Source of the DNA: a virus
IMG/VR virus record: IMGVR_UViG_3300036985_008405
Coordinates: 1 to 47,878 of that record
Length of the DNA: 47,878 bases
Direction: 5' to 3' (one strand)
The position numbers and the translations under genes were made by a program. The notes beneath the pieces are model-generated. The model made no database searches and was not told the DNA's origin. It saw nothing but the letters and a program-made list of their open reading frames with translations. How positions within the stretch are numbered: the first letter of the stretch is position 1; every line of letters starts with the position of its first letter. This document shows, one piece after another, positions 17,189 through 24,978 of this stretch.

Positions 17189-17575
17189 CTAGCTCACCCG
17201 GATCTTCCGGCTCTTCAGAAAAGACCGCGCGTCCTCATCCTTCGCGGCGTGCAGCTCCGCGTAGCCGCCGAGCACGAGCTGGCGCACGCGCGGATCGAGG
17301 CTCTTCCAGAAGATGTCGACCGACCCATCGGCCAGCGACAGCTTCTTCGCCGCGCCCGCGGTGTCGACCACCTCGACGATGCAGGTCTTCGCCAGCTCGT
17401 TCGCCAGCCGAGCGCTGTCCCCGTTGGCGCGCTTGTACGCGGCCAGTTCCTCGTCGGCGGAGAGCGTGATGATGCCGACCTCGGCAACGTCGTTCTCCAT
17501 GAGGTGCGCCGGGATGGTGAAGAAACTCACCGTCCGGCTCTTGCTCTGCTTCTCGCCCATTCCGTCCTGCGCCAT
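17189..17575 (-). CDS. Tail assembly chaperone (gpG-like)
   Basis: This 128-residue, mostly helical protein starts at ATG 17575, after the tail tube gene. It has a beta N-terminus (SKSRTVSFFTIPAHLMENDV) and a conserved-looking helical end DPRVRQLVLGGYAELHAAKD. Size and position between tube and tape measure identify it as the chaperone that coats the tape measure during assembly. A TCTTTTC stretch ten codons before the stop allows a -1 shift into the next ORF. Confidence 0.75.
   Translation of the reverse strand: MAQDGMGEKQSKSRTVSFFTIPAHLMENDVAEVGIITLSADEELAAYKRANGDSARLANELAKTCIVEVVDTAGAAKKLSLADGSVDIFWKSLDPRVRQLVLGGYAELHAAKDEDARSFLKSRKIRVS
17218..17224 (-). promoter_or_regulatory. Candidate -1 frameshift site TCTTTTC
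   Basis: On the minus strand the zero-frame codons are TCT-TTT-CTG. A Phe tRNA on TTT (17221-17219) can re-pair one base back on TTT, moving into the -1 frame. The -1 frame has a TGA shortly upstream and is then open to 16971, so any shift must fall in a window of roughly 45 bases. The TTTT run is the only plausible slip site in it. Confidence 0.55.
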
Positions 17576-17590
17576 GTGCTGCTCCCTCCG

Positions 17591-18022
17591 TTAGAGAGCG
17601 CGAACGTCCGCGCCCTTGAAGTTGAGGCTCACCGAGCCGTAGTCACCGCGCGAGCCGAAGTTGAGCGGGATGCTGTCGAAGAACGCGTCGAGCATCATCA
17701 CCGTGCGCTTCTCGCCGCTCGGGTAGTTCAGCGTCGCCCGGATGTTGATCACCGTCCCGGGCGTGCGCCGCTGGGCGCGATCCTGCACCGCCTGCATCAG
17801 GTCGAACACGGCCGGGTCCGCGGTGTGGACGTCCAGCTTGCCGCTGTACCCCTTGTAGAACTCGTCGTAGCGGTTCGCCGTCTCCCCGAGGTAGCCCTCT
17901 TCGGTCGACTCGAGCTCGCGCACCACCTCGAAGTTCTGCACCTCGGTGATGGTCTTCAGCTCGCTGCCGTCGACCGTCAGCATGATCGAAACTTCCTGCC
18001 CTTTGATTCGTTGGTTCGCCAT
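17591..18022 (-). CDS. Tail tube protein
   Basis: This 143-residue protein (ATG 18022, AGGAGG upstream) fits contractile-tail tube proteins in length and position after the sheath. The sequence shows alternating beta strands (VSIMLTVDGSELKTITEVQN, YSGKLDVHTADPAV, TVINIRATLNYPSG, VSLNFKGADV). It would stack in hexameric rings to form the inner tube around the tape measure. Confidence 0.8.
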   Translation of the reverse strand: MANQRIKGQEVSIMLTVDGSELKTITEVQNFEVVRELESTEEGYLGETANRYDEFYKGYSGKLDVHTADPAVFDLMQAVQDRAQRRTPGTVINIRATLNYPSGEKRTVMMLDAFFDSIPLNFGSRGDYGSVSLNFKGADVRAL

Positions 18023-18052
18023 CTGACGAGGCCTCCTATGGCCCTGAACGCA

Positions 18053-18091
18053 GAAAAGGCACGGCGGCCCCGGTAGTGGGAACGCCGTGCC
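18053..18091 (-). terminator. Intrinsic terminator upstream of the tail tube gene
   Basis: On the minus strand a perfect 9-bp stem GGCACGGCG/CGCCGTGCC (arms 18083-18091 and 18058-18066) encloses a 16-base loop and is followed by TTTTC. It lies in the 134-base gap between the stop at 18157 and the tube start at 18022. It would end or attenuate transcription from the sheath side. Confidence 0.6.
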
Positions 18092-18156
18092 CTATCCGCC
18101 CCACGAGGGGTGTGCGGCACGTTGAGGCTACACGATGCCCTCGAGAGGGCTACCCG

Positions 18157-18879
18157 TCAAGGCACCAGCGACGTGGTGATGTTCGCGAGCAGGAAGTACG
18201 TGGTCGCGCTCGGAACCGTGGTCGGGGTGAACCCGTCGTAGGTGGCGTCGAGGGTCACCGCCTCCGCCGTCGCGCCGACCATCAGCATCGCGGCGCCGGC
18301 CGCGAGGTCGATGCCGGCCCCGACACCGATCTTGTCGCCGGTGCCGATGGAGCACACGTTGGCGGTCGCGCCGACCGCCGACCGAACCGCCGCGGTCACG
18401 GTCTTGAACACCTTCACGCCGACCTGCGTGGAGGCCGCCGTCCCGGTGAAGACCTCGGAGATGACGTCGCCGTTCTGGTCCGTGCCGGTCACCGTCACGT
18501 TCCCGCCGTCGTAGCTGGCCGCGAAGGTCAGACGCAGGTTGCGCGGGGAGACGGGGCTGGTGAACGGCCCGGGGAACGCCACCGCGGCGTTGCCCGCGAG
18601 GTTCGCATGGACGTCCGCGGCGCCCTTCGCGGCGATGGGACCGATGCTCATCAGCTTCGACTGCGGCAGCGCGTACGTGCCGTTGACCGGGTTGTTGAGC
18701 AGCTCGCTGTCCGCGACGTCCAAGACGTCGACCGCGAAGCCCGCCTGCGAGCCGAGCCGCGCCGTGACGACCGCCGGAGTGCCGGGCACCACACACGACC
18801 CACCGGGCGGCAGGATGCCGCTGTAGGGGAACGGCAGGGTGAGGGACTCGCCGCGCTTGTTACGAATGAGAGACGCCAT
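18157..18879 (-). CDS. Virion-associated protein of unknown role between sheath and tube
   Basis: This is a 240-residue, beta-rich protein. The pattern NVTVTGTDQNGDVISEVFTG with GVKVFKTVTAAV recurs in phage structural proteins of unknown function. Normally sheath and tube genes are adjacent; here this gene separates them. No transmembrane or catalytic features are seen. It may decorate the tail or be a tail-fibre-like accessory. Confidence 0.65.
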   Translation of the reverse strand: MASLIRNKRGESLTLPFPYSGILPPGGSCVVPGTPAVVTARLGSQAGFAVDVLDVADSELLNNPVNGTYALPQSKLMSIGPIAAKGAADVHANLAGNAAVAFPGPFTSPVSPRNLRLTFAASYDGGNVTVTGTDQNGDVISEVFTGTAASTQVGVKVFKTVTAAVRSAVGATANVCSIGTGDKIGVGAGIDLAAGAAMLMVGATAEAVTLDATYDGFTPTTVPSATTYFLLANITTSLVP

Positions 18880-18911
18880 GATGTGCTCCTGCAGAGGTGA
18901 TGCGGTGGGGG

Positions 18912-20924
18912 TTACACGGAACGGGTGATGACGACGCCTTCACCGACTTCGGTCTGGAACACGATGTAGTCCGCGGTCGGGGTGGTCCGCACGCGACCGA
19001 TGATCACGTGCACACCCTGCGCGGACATCGCGGGGGTGTTCCCGCTCACATCATCCACCGAGTAGTCATTGATGCGCGCGGTGGCCTTGTTGTTGGGCGA
19101 CTTCAGCCCGTTCAGGAACGCATCGACCTCCCCGAGCATCGACTCCTTCAGCCCCTCGGTCAGCGGTTCCTTGCTGTACTGCACGAGCCGCTGCGACACC
19201 GAGTCCTGAATGAAGTCCGCCATGCGGCGCCGGGCGACCGTCTTCAGGCCGGCGACGAGCGAGGTGGTCACGCCCGACTGGAAGATGGGGCCGCTGGTCC
19301 GGTCCATGCGCAGGCCGCAGATGCCCGCCGCCTTGAGCGCGATGTACTCGCTCATGCCGAGCACCGGCAGGTTCCGCTGGAAGCCGGCCACCGTCGACAT
19401 CACCTCGGGGACCGGGGCCGACGCCTGCCCGGGGTTGCGCTCAGGCGGGAGGTTCGAGAGCAGCGACGCGAGGCGGACGTCCGCCGCAACATCGAGCATC
19501 CCGTCCAGCGTGGTGACGCTGGCGGCCGTCATGGTCGCCACGTTCACGGCCTCGGGCACGTACGTCTTCTCGCCGGGCCACGAGTAGAACACGCGCTCAT
19601 CGCGGTTCGCCCCGACGCCGGGGGCCGTGTCGCCGGTCACCGTGGAGACGGAGACGGTGGTCAGCGGGGGGGCGATAACGGCGATCCGCCCGACGCCGAG
19701 GCCGGACGCGGCCAGCACATGGCTCTTCAACTTGGCCGGGATGCTGGGCAGCGACACCGTGCCGGTGCGCGCGGAGACGAGGATGTTCACGTCCCGCTGG
19801 GGGGCCTGATCCCCGAGCAGCCCGTCGATGGCGGTCGCGTAGAGCGCGTCGATGGTGGCGTCGTTCACCGCGTTCGGGGCCTGCACCGTCGCGGTGTAGA
19901 TGAAGCCCGCCGAGACGTGGCTTCGCAGGGTCAGCCCGGAGAGGGGGTCCCAGCCCGAGGCGGTACCGGCGGACGGAACCACCGTCGGCGTGCAGGAGAG
20001 CCCGGACGCGATGGTGGCCGCGGTCGGGCGGCACGGGAGCTTGTAGCCCGAGGTGTCCGCCAGCGCGGCCTGAATCCCATCGAAGCCGCCGCTGTCCGCG
20101 TCCGACTGCGGGTGGATGCGGAACGGCTGCACGGTGCCGGTGGTGAGGAAGAAGCTCGAGCCGTCCAGCTTCTCGAGGGTCAGGGTGGTGTCCACGGTGG
20201 CCGCCGCCTGCACGCGGTAGGTACCCGCGTTCGTGCCCAGCGCACCCGCGCCGCCGATCTGCCCGATGACGACGATGGCGCCCTTGGGGATCGGCCCTCC
20301 GTTGTACCCGGTCAGGAAGCCGCCGCCCGCGCTGGTCCACGTCGCGGTCGCAGCAGGCGCGCCCGTGGTGGAGGCCCCGTCGATGGCGCTCTTGTAGTGG
20401 CCGAGCGCGGTGAAGTTCACCAGCTTGCCGAGGCGCACGGGGTTCGCTGCGTTGCGGAACTCACGGCCCGCGCTCACGCTGCCCCCGGACATCGGCACCA
20501 CCGGCTGCGCCTGCGTCGCGCTCAGGTTGGTGGGGAGGTCACGCCACGCGCGGCCGGCACCGGCCGACGCGAGGTTCACGGGCACGAGCACCAGCCGGGA
20601 GAACTTCTTGTTCCGCAGGGCGATGAAGCCGTTGCCCCCGGTGATGCCGGTCGACCCGAGCGTGGCGTCGAACCCACCCACCTTCGCCACCATGTCCGCG
20701 CCGGACATCACCTCGACCGGGACAGCCTTCGTGCTCACGACGCCGACGGAGTCCACCGAGGTGGCGTAGGTCATGTCGGGAAACTCCCCGACCAGCGCGA
20801 CCACGCCGCTGCTCACACCGGAGATCGAACCGGGCGGCGGAAGGTCGAGGATGATCACGCCTTCGATGAGGGTGATCGTCTCAAGACCGGGGACGTAACC
20901 GAACCTGCGAATGAAACCAGCCAT
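18912..20924 (-). CDS. Tail sheath protein
   Basis: This 670-residue protein has a clear sheath C-terminal domain: ERVFYSWPGEKTYVPEAVNV, GLRMDRTSGPIFQSGVTTSL, and ARRRMADFIQDSVSQRLVQY near residues 560-590, ending with the strand QGVHVIIGRVRTTPTADYIV that links subunits. The N-terminus GYVPGLETITLIEGV is also sheath-like. The inserted middle domain (about residues 90-330) is Gly/Thr/Ala-rich and variable, as in large sheaths. This gene is the main evidence that the particle is a myovirus. Confidence 0.9.
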   Translation of the reverse strand: MAGFIRRFGYVPGLETITLIEGVIILDLPPPGSISGVSSGVVALVGEFPDMTYATSVDSVGVVSTKAVPVEVMSGADMVAKVGGFDATLGSTGITGGNGFIALRNKKFSRLVLVPVNLASAGAGRAWRDLPTNLSATQAQPVVPMSGGSVSAGREFRNAANPVRLGKLVNFTALGHYKSAIDGASTTGAPAATATWTSAGGGFLTGYNGGPIPKGAIVVIGQIGGAGALGTNAGTYRVQAAATVDTTLTLEKLDGSSFFLTTGTVQPFRIHPQSDADSGGFDGIQAALADTSGYKLPCRPTAATIASGLSCTPTVVPSAGTASGWDPLSGLTLRSHVSAGFIYTATVQAPNAVNDATIDALYATAIDGLLGDQAPQRDVNILVSARTGTVSLPSIPAKLKSHVLAASGLGVGRIAVIAPPLTTVSVSTVTGDTAPGVGANRDERVFYSWPGEKTYVPEAVNVATMTAASVTTLDGMLDVAADVRLASLLSNLPPERNPGQASAPVPEVMSTVAGFQRNLPVLGMSEYIALKAAGICGLRMDRTSGPIFQSGVTTSLVAGLKTVARRRMADFIQDSVSQRLVQYSKEPLTEGLKESMLGEVDAFLNGLKSPNNKATARINDYSVDDVSGNTPAMSAQGVHVIIGRVRTTPTADYIVFQTEVGEGVVITRSV

Positions 20925-20937
20925 GAGGTGTCTCCCT

Positions 20938-21627
20938 CTACGAAGTTGTGAGATTAACTACCACGTCCACATCGGTGTCGATAGCCGCAAGCGTGAAGCG
21001 CGGCTTCGCAAGAGGAGCACTCACCATCTTGGTGAGAGGCACCACAGCGCCAAGCGTGAAAGTGGCCTTGCGGTAGCGGCGCATCGCGTTCTCTTCGTTG
21101 TCGTCGTACGCGCAGTCCTTCATCGTGAAGACCGCTCGCTGGTTGTAGTAGTGCGGCAGGTTCAACCGAAACCCGTACATCCACGACACCGGGTTGAACG
21201 CGTCCTCGAGCATCATCACAAGCGCAGAACGCTCGGGGATGTCGGTCGCCCACAGCTCCACTGCGATGTCCTGAACGAAGTCACACGACGAGCTCACGAA
21301 CCCGAAGCCGGGAACGGCGACACCGAGGTTCGGGGTGAAGCGGCTCGAATCGTAGGTGGCGGCGCCCTTCGTGTAGAGCGCGCAGGCCGGGTACTTCGCG
21401 AGCTCTTCCGGCTCCGCCCACTGCTCCATCGTCTTCTTGAAGCGCACCTTGCGCCCGCCGATGGCCTCGAACTCGAGCTGCTCGATGTACTCCGCGACGC
21501 CGCGCGTCAGCGCGTCCCGCACGTTCGTCTCGCGCCGGCCGCTCAACACGATGGGCTCGCGCGCGTTCGTCTGGAGCGTGGTGCGCCCCTGCGAGGGGAG
21601 GTTGATGCCGTCGACCGGGTTGTTCAC
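20938..21627 (-). CDS. Tail terminator / neck protein
   Basis: The protein has 229 residues and a GTG start at 21627 overlapping the TGA of the gene above (GTGA). It sits between the gp10-like tail completion gene and the sheath, which is where tail terminator proteins occur. It contains helical VRDALTRGVAEYIEQLEFEA and beta segments such as DIAVELWATDIPERSALVMM and FRLNLPHYYNQRAVFTM. The latter recalls tail-terminator folds that read out tube diameter. The function is inferred mainly from order. Confidence 0.6.
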   Translation of the reverse strand: MNNPVDGINLPSQGRTTLQTNAREPIVLSGRRETNVRDALTRGVAEYIEQLEFEAIGGRKVRFKKTMEQWAEPEELAKYPACALYTKGAATYDSSRFTPNLGVAVPGFGFVSSSCDFVQDIAVELWATDIPERSALVMMLEDAFNPVSWMYGFRLNLPHYYNQRAVFTMKDCAYDDNEENAMRRYRKATFTLGAVVPLTKMVSAPLAKPRFTLAAIDTDVDVVVNLTTS

Positions 21628-22124
21628 TTGACCCCTCGAGCGAAGACAGCCCCGCCAGCGGCGGAGACTTCCGCCTTCACCTCTTCGAGCAGGAAGCGCC
21701 GGATGGTGCTCTCCGCGTCACGCAGGATGTGCTGGGCCGGGATGCCGTCTCGGGCGATCTTGCGCGCGATGAGGAAGGCGATGCTCTGTGACTCCTCCCG
21801 GGACTTGCCGAGCTTCCGCTGAACCCACCGCGCGATGGGCTCCGACGGGGGCTGCCGCGCGCCCTTGCGCCGGCCGTACTCGATCACCCCGGCGTAGGGG
21901 GCGTTGTTGAAGATCTCCGCCCCGACATCGATCGCGCGGCTCCGCCAGTTGCGCCGGAAGTTGCCGGTGTTCACGCGCCCCGTCGCATCGCCCGCCGCGA
22001 CAAGGTGCGGGATCGACCGAGCAGCAGCCGCAACCGCCCCGCGGCGCGCCGCCACCCAGAAGGCGTTGCCCATCGAGAGCATGGCCGCGCGCCACTGCTT
22101 CATGTTCAGCTTAACGGTGCTCAT
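21624..22124 (-). CDS. HK97 gp10-like tail completion protein
   Basis: This 166-residue protein starts at ATG 22124, overlapping the preceding TGA (ATGA). It shows the gp10 pattern: TGNFRRNWRSRAIDVGAEIF then NAPYAGVIEYGRRKG, IARWVQRKLG, and an Arg-rich helix followed by DGIPAQHILRDAE. These proteins join head connector and tail. The context of connector genes upstream and terminator downstream agrees. Confidence 0.75.
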   Translation of the reverse strand: MSTVKLNMKQWRAAMLSMGNAFWVAARRGAVAAAARSIPHLVAAGDATGRVNTGNFRRNWRSRAIDVGAEIFNNAPYAGVIEYGRRKGARQPPSEPIARWVQRKLGKSREESQSIAFLIARKIARDGIPAQHILRDAESTIRRFLLEEVKAEVSAAGGAVFARGVK

Positions 22125-22648
22125 CCCGAGTCCCCGTTCCGCATCCGGTCCTCGGATGCCTTCTCGAGGTTCACTGACCACTGCAACCCACCGGGGTTGT
22201 AGTTGGGGACGCCGCGAATGAAGAAGCGCCGCTTGATGGACGGGCCACCGTCCACGCGGGGGAACTCGACCTCGTAGTAGATCTCGGTGTCCGGCCCAAC
22301 CTCGGTGCCGTCCGCCTCGAGGCCCCGGAGCTCCTCCTCCGTGTACCGCCCGCTGATCTCCGAGAGCTCGGCGCTGCCGACCTCATCCAGACCGATGGGC
22401 TGCACGATCTCCGTCAGCGAGCTCAGGTCGCTCATCTTCGGCGTCGGCAGGATGGGGACGACGGAGATGATCTCGACCGCGCCGACGCCGCGCTGGCCGC
22501 CGCTCCACCGCTCGCGCACGATGGACACCCGGTAGGTCCGCAGACCGAACTTGGTCAGCAGGTCGCGCAGGCTGTCCGCCAGCGGCACGAACTTCCGCGC
22601 CAGCGTCTTCTTGAGCTGCTGCGCTGTCACCACCGTGAACTTCGCCAC
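22121..22648 (-). CDS. Head-tail connector / head closure protein
   Basis: The 175-residue product starts at GTG 22648 with GGAGG five bases away. The N-terminus is helical (TAQQLKKTLARKFVPLADSL). A beta-rich body follows, with GAVEIISVVPILPTPKMSDL and YYEVEFPRVDGGPSIKRRFF. It lies third after the capsid gene in the place of the stopper or closure protein. The family call is by position; no distinctive motif was recognised. Confidence 0.6.
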   Translation of the reverse strand: MAKFTVVTAQQLKKTLARKFVPLADSLRDLLTKFGLRTYRVSIVRERWSGGQRGVGAVEIISVVPILPTPKMSDLSSLTEIVQPIGLDEVGSAELSEISGRYTEEELRGLEADGTEVGPDTEIYYEVEFPRVDGGPSIKRRFFIRGVPNYNPGGLQWSVNLEKASEDRMRNGDSG

Positions 22649-22658
22649 AGAGCCTCCT

Positions 22659-23066
22659 TCAGCCCGAGACGGTCATGTTCGAGATGCGCCCGGCCCCGCC
22701 GCCCATGTAGCGCATCGAGTACGGGTACACCGGGCTGCCGATGATGTCCGCGAGCCGGTACCCCCACCGCTGGTACTCCGCCTCCAGCATGTCGGGCTCG
22801 TTCTCTCGGAGGTGCAGGTCGGAGAGCTGGGTCGCAGCAAGGCGGTCCTGCGCCTCGATCAACTTCGTCTCGATGCCGTCCATGCACGCGACGATGGCGC
22901 GCACCTGCGGCAGCGACTCCTCAAGCAGCCGGTTCAGCGCGTTCTCCACGAGGAAGTTCGTCTGCGTCAGGGCCGGAACGCCGAGCTGAATTGACGCCGC
23001 GGTGGAGAGCGACGGGTAGCCGAGGTGGTACCGGGCGCGCTGCTTCTCGCCATCGCTCAGGGGCAT
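22659..23066 (-). CDS. Head-tail adaptor protein
   Basis: This is a 135-residue, helical protein (ATG 23066). It opens SDGEKQRARYHLGYPSLSTA, a start often seen in connector proteins of myoviruses, and continues with heptad-patterned LLEESLPQVRAIVACMDGIE and KLIEAQDRLAATQLSDLHLR. It probably binds the portal ring from below. It lies four bases from the gene above, within the neck cluster. Confidence 0.6.
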   Translation of the reverse strand: MPLSDGEKQRARYHLGYPSLSTAASIQLGVPALTQTNFLVENALNRLLEESLPQVRAIVACMDGIETKLIEAQDRLAATQLSDLHLRENEPDMLEAEYQRWGYRLADIIGSPVYPYSMRYMGGGAGRISNMTVSG

Positions 23067-23069
23067 CGG

Positions 23070-23378
23070 TCAGTCCTCCAGCTTCTCGAGGGGGACGCCG
23101 CTGTCGAAGATGCTCTGCATCCCGTCGTGCCCGTAGCTCGCGGCGCTGACGATCGTGTCCACGGGGAGCACGATGAGCTGGCCCTGCAGGCTCATCGTGG
23201 TGCGCGCGGTCACGCGGTACCGCTCCAGCTTGCCCGGGGCCTGCGGCGGAGGCGGAACGATGGACAGCATCGGGGGCGGTGCGGGCGGCAGCGGGGCGAC
23301 GACCGGGACCACCGACGGGGCCTTGGTGATCTTCGCCGCTTCCATCGCATCGAGCTTCTTCATCGGGGCAGGCGCCAT
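23070..23378 (-). CDS. Small Pro-rich virion protein of unknown function
   Basis: The product has 102 residues (ATG 23378, AGGAGG upstream). Residues 20-50 are Pro/Val/Ala-rich with runs such as PLPPAPPPML. The C-terminal half is a compact beta domain with YRVTARTTMSLQGQLIVLPV ending SGVPLEKLED. The gene starts only 11 bases below a strong terminator that follows the capsid gene, so its expression depends on read-through or an internal promoter. Confidence 0.65.
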   Translation of the reverse strand: MAPAPMKKLDAMEAAKITKAPSVVPVVAPLPPAPPPMLSIVPPPPQAPGKLERYRVTARTTMSLQGQLIVLPVDTIVSAASYGHDGMQSIFDSGVPLEKLED

Positions 23379-23389
23379 GACGACCTCCT

Positions 23390-23433
23390 AAAACAAAAAC
23401 AGCGGGGCGGGCCACTTGCGCCCGGCCCCGCTG
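23390..23433 (-). terminator. Strong intrinsic terminator after the major capsid gene
   Basis: Twenty-five bases after the capsid stop, the minus strand forms a 9-bp CAGCGGGGC/GCCCCGCTG stem plus four more pairs past a single-base bulge, with a seven-base loop (arms 23420-23433 and 23400-23412). The stem is followed directly by TTTTTGTTTT (23399-23390). This is the best terminator in the window. It would limit expression of the neck and tail genes relative to capsid. Confidence 0.85.
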
Positions 23434-23458
23434 CGATGAACTGCTGGTGAACGACGGC

Positions 23459-24868
23459 TTACTCGCCGTGCTCGATGACCACCGCGCGCTTGTAGTACGC
23501 GATGTCGCCGCTGGTGGCGTCGGTGCGAACCGGCCAGTCACCGATGAACTTCCACGCCGTGGACACGACGTCCTGCAGGCGGTTCAGCGGCGAGCGGATG
23601 ATGAGCTGGACGCGGTCGGCGTTCACCTCGATGCCGTTGTTGCTGATGCGGGGCTCGGCCACCTTGCCCGTCAGGCCGGCCTCGGTGATCAGCGCCGAGA
23701 GATCCTGATGGTACTCGTGGATGAAGCCCTGCCCGCAGAAGAGCGGGCGGTGCACGCGGACACCGCTGACCGCGCCGGTGTTGAACAGCTCACCCGCGAA
23801 GTTGTCGTCCTGCGAGAACGTCGCGGTCTGGCCGCCGGTGACCGTCTCGGGGAGCGGGCACTCGCTGTTGCGGAAGAACACGGTGTTCAGCAGCACGCCG
23901 AGCGCGAACTGCCGGTACATGTAGTAGTCCGGCAGCGAGGTGAGCAGCCGCTGGAACTCGGCGTCCGCGAAGATCTGCGCCTGCGACGTGGGGTCGAGGT
24001 GGGCGTGGAAGTACCCGTCGGCGTGCTCGGGGACGTTCATCGACCAGAAGCGGGCGACGGCCGCGCGGATGTCCGCGAGGCGCAGCAGGTCGGTGGAGCC
24101 GACGTCGTCGACCTTCTTGCCGCCGCCGACGCGCACCAGCGAGGTGCGGTTGTCGGAGATGACGTACGCGCGGTCGAGGACCGTCACGGCGCCGCCAGCG
24201 ATGGTCAGCGTGCCGGGCCCGATCTCATCGCCCACGGTGTCGGGCGTGTACCCCGTCACGGTGCGCGAGACTTCCGCGGGACCGGCGTTGTCGAAGATCT
24301 TGATGGGGAGCGGGTTGTTCGACGACACCGAGTCGAAGCGCACGGGCGAGCCGGCGGCGAGGTCGGGGCGGCGAGCGCGGGTGAAGCCCATCAGCCGCTT
24401 CACGCGCAGCGTGGTCACCGCGGCCTGCGCACCGTCCGCGACGGTGTGACCCGCGAGGCCGGCGTTGTAGAGCTTGTTGCGGACCAGCCGGTTCATCGTC
24501 AGACCGGCCGACAGGCCGAGCTGCTGCGCGTTGCGCAGGAACATGTTGGCGATGGCCGAGATGCTGGTGGGCATGTGGGTGTCGATCGCGTCCCCGTACT
24601 GCTGGAGCTGCGCGTCCCACTGCTCGGCACCGAAGCTCGAGGGGGTCGGGTCGACGCCGGGGGTCAGCGGGCGCATCTTCGGGGGGATGAGCCCCGCGCC
24701 GGTGAAGACCATCCGGTCACCGACGTTCGCGGGCCACTGAACCGGCGACGCTTCGCCGCGGAACAGGAGGCGGGGGAAGAGGGCATCGTGGAAAGCGCGC
24801 TCGAGGATGTTGTCCTGCACCATCGAGCGGATTTCGGGGGCCTGCAGGATCGTACTGAAGTCGGGCAT
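23459..24868 (-). CDS. Major capsid protein
   Basis: This 469-residue protein follows the scaffold gene. The N-terminal segment MPDFSTILQAPEIRSMVQDN and the capsid-like stretches ADGYFHAHLDPTSQAQIFAD and FQRLLTSLPDYYMYRQFALG fit HK97-fold capsid proteins of the N4 gp56-like kind. So does the later NNGIEVNADRVQLIIRSPLN. No protease-cleaved delta domain is obvious, which agrees with a separate scaffold. ATG 24868 has GAGGAAG six bases upstream. The leader carries a long inverted repeat. Confidence 0.85.
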   Translation of the reverse strand: MPDFSTILQAPEIRSMVQDNILERAFHDALFPRLLFRGEASPVQWPANVGDRMVFTGAGLIPPKMRPLTPGVDPTPSSFGAEQWDAQLQQYGDAIDTHMPTSISAIANMFLRNAQQLGLSAGLTMNRLVRNKLYNAGLAGHTVADGAQAAVTTLRVKRLMGFTRARRPDLAAGSPVRFDSVSSNNPLPIKIFDNAGPAEVSRTVTGYTPDTVGDEIGPGTLTIAGGAVTVLDRAYVISDNRTSLVRVGGGKKVDDVGSTDLLRLADIRAAVARFWSMNVPEHADGYFHAHLDPTSQAQIFADAEFQRLLTSLPDYYMYRQFALGVLLNTVFFRNSECPLPETVTGGQTATFSQDDNFAGELFNTGAVSGVRVHRPLFCGQGFIHEYHQDLSALITEAGLTGKVAEPRISNNGIEVNADRVQLIIRSPLNRLQDVVSTAWKFIGDWPVRTDATSGDIAYYKRAVVIEHGE

Positions 24869-24876
24869 CGCAGCTT

Positions 24877-24965
24877 CCTCGTCTTGTGAAGGGCGCTGTT
24901 GCCGCCCGTGGGTGGATTTCTACAACTACCTGCTTGCAGACGCCAGACCCTTCGGCAAGACGAGG
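24877..24965 (-). promoter_or_regulatory. Long inverted repeat in the capsid-gene leader
   Basis: Within the 110-base gap between scaffold stop and capsid start, 24877-24886 (CCTCGTCTTG) is a perfect inverted copy of 24956-24965. The match continues imperfectly through a GAAGGG/CCCTTC core, giving arms of about 22 bases (24877-24898 and 24944-24965). In the mRNA the 3' arm contains the GAGG of the capsid Shine-Dalgarno. Folding would therefore mask the ribosome site, or form a processing site between scaffold and capsid messages. Confidence 0.55.
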
Positions 24966-24978
24966 AGCAGCACGCGGA

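Noticed and set aside
18897-20951. 684-codon plus-strand open frame opposite the tail sheath gene
   Set aside because: It is a mirror of a well-supported minus-strand gene. The translation is dominated by Arg, Gly, His and Ala as expected for the antisense frame of GC-rich coding DNA.
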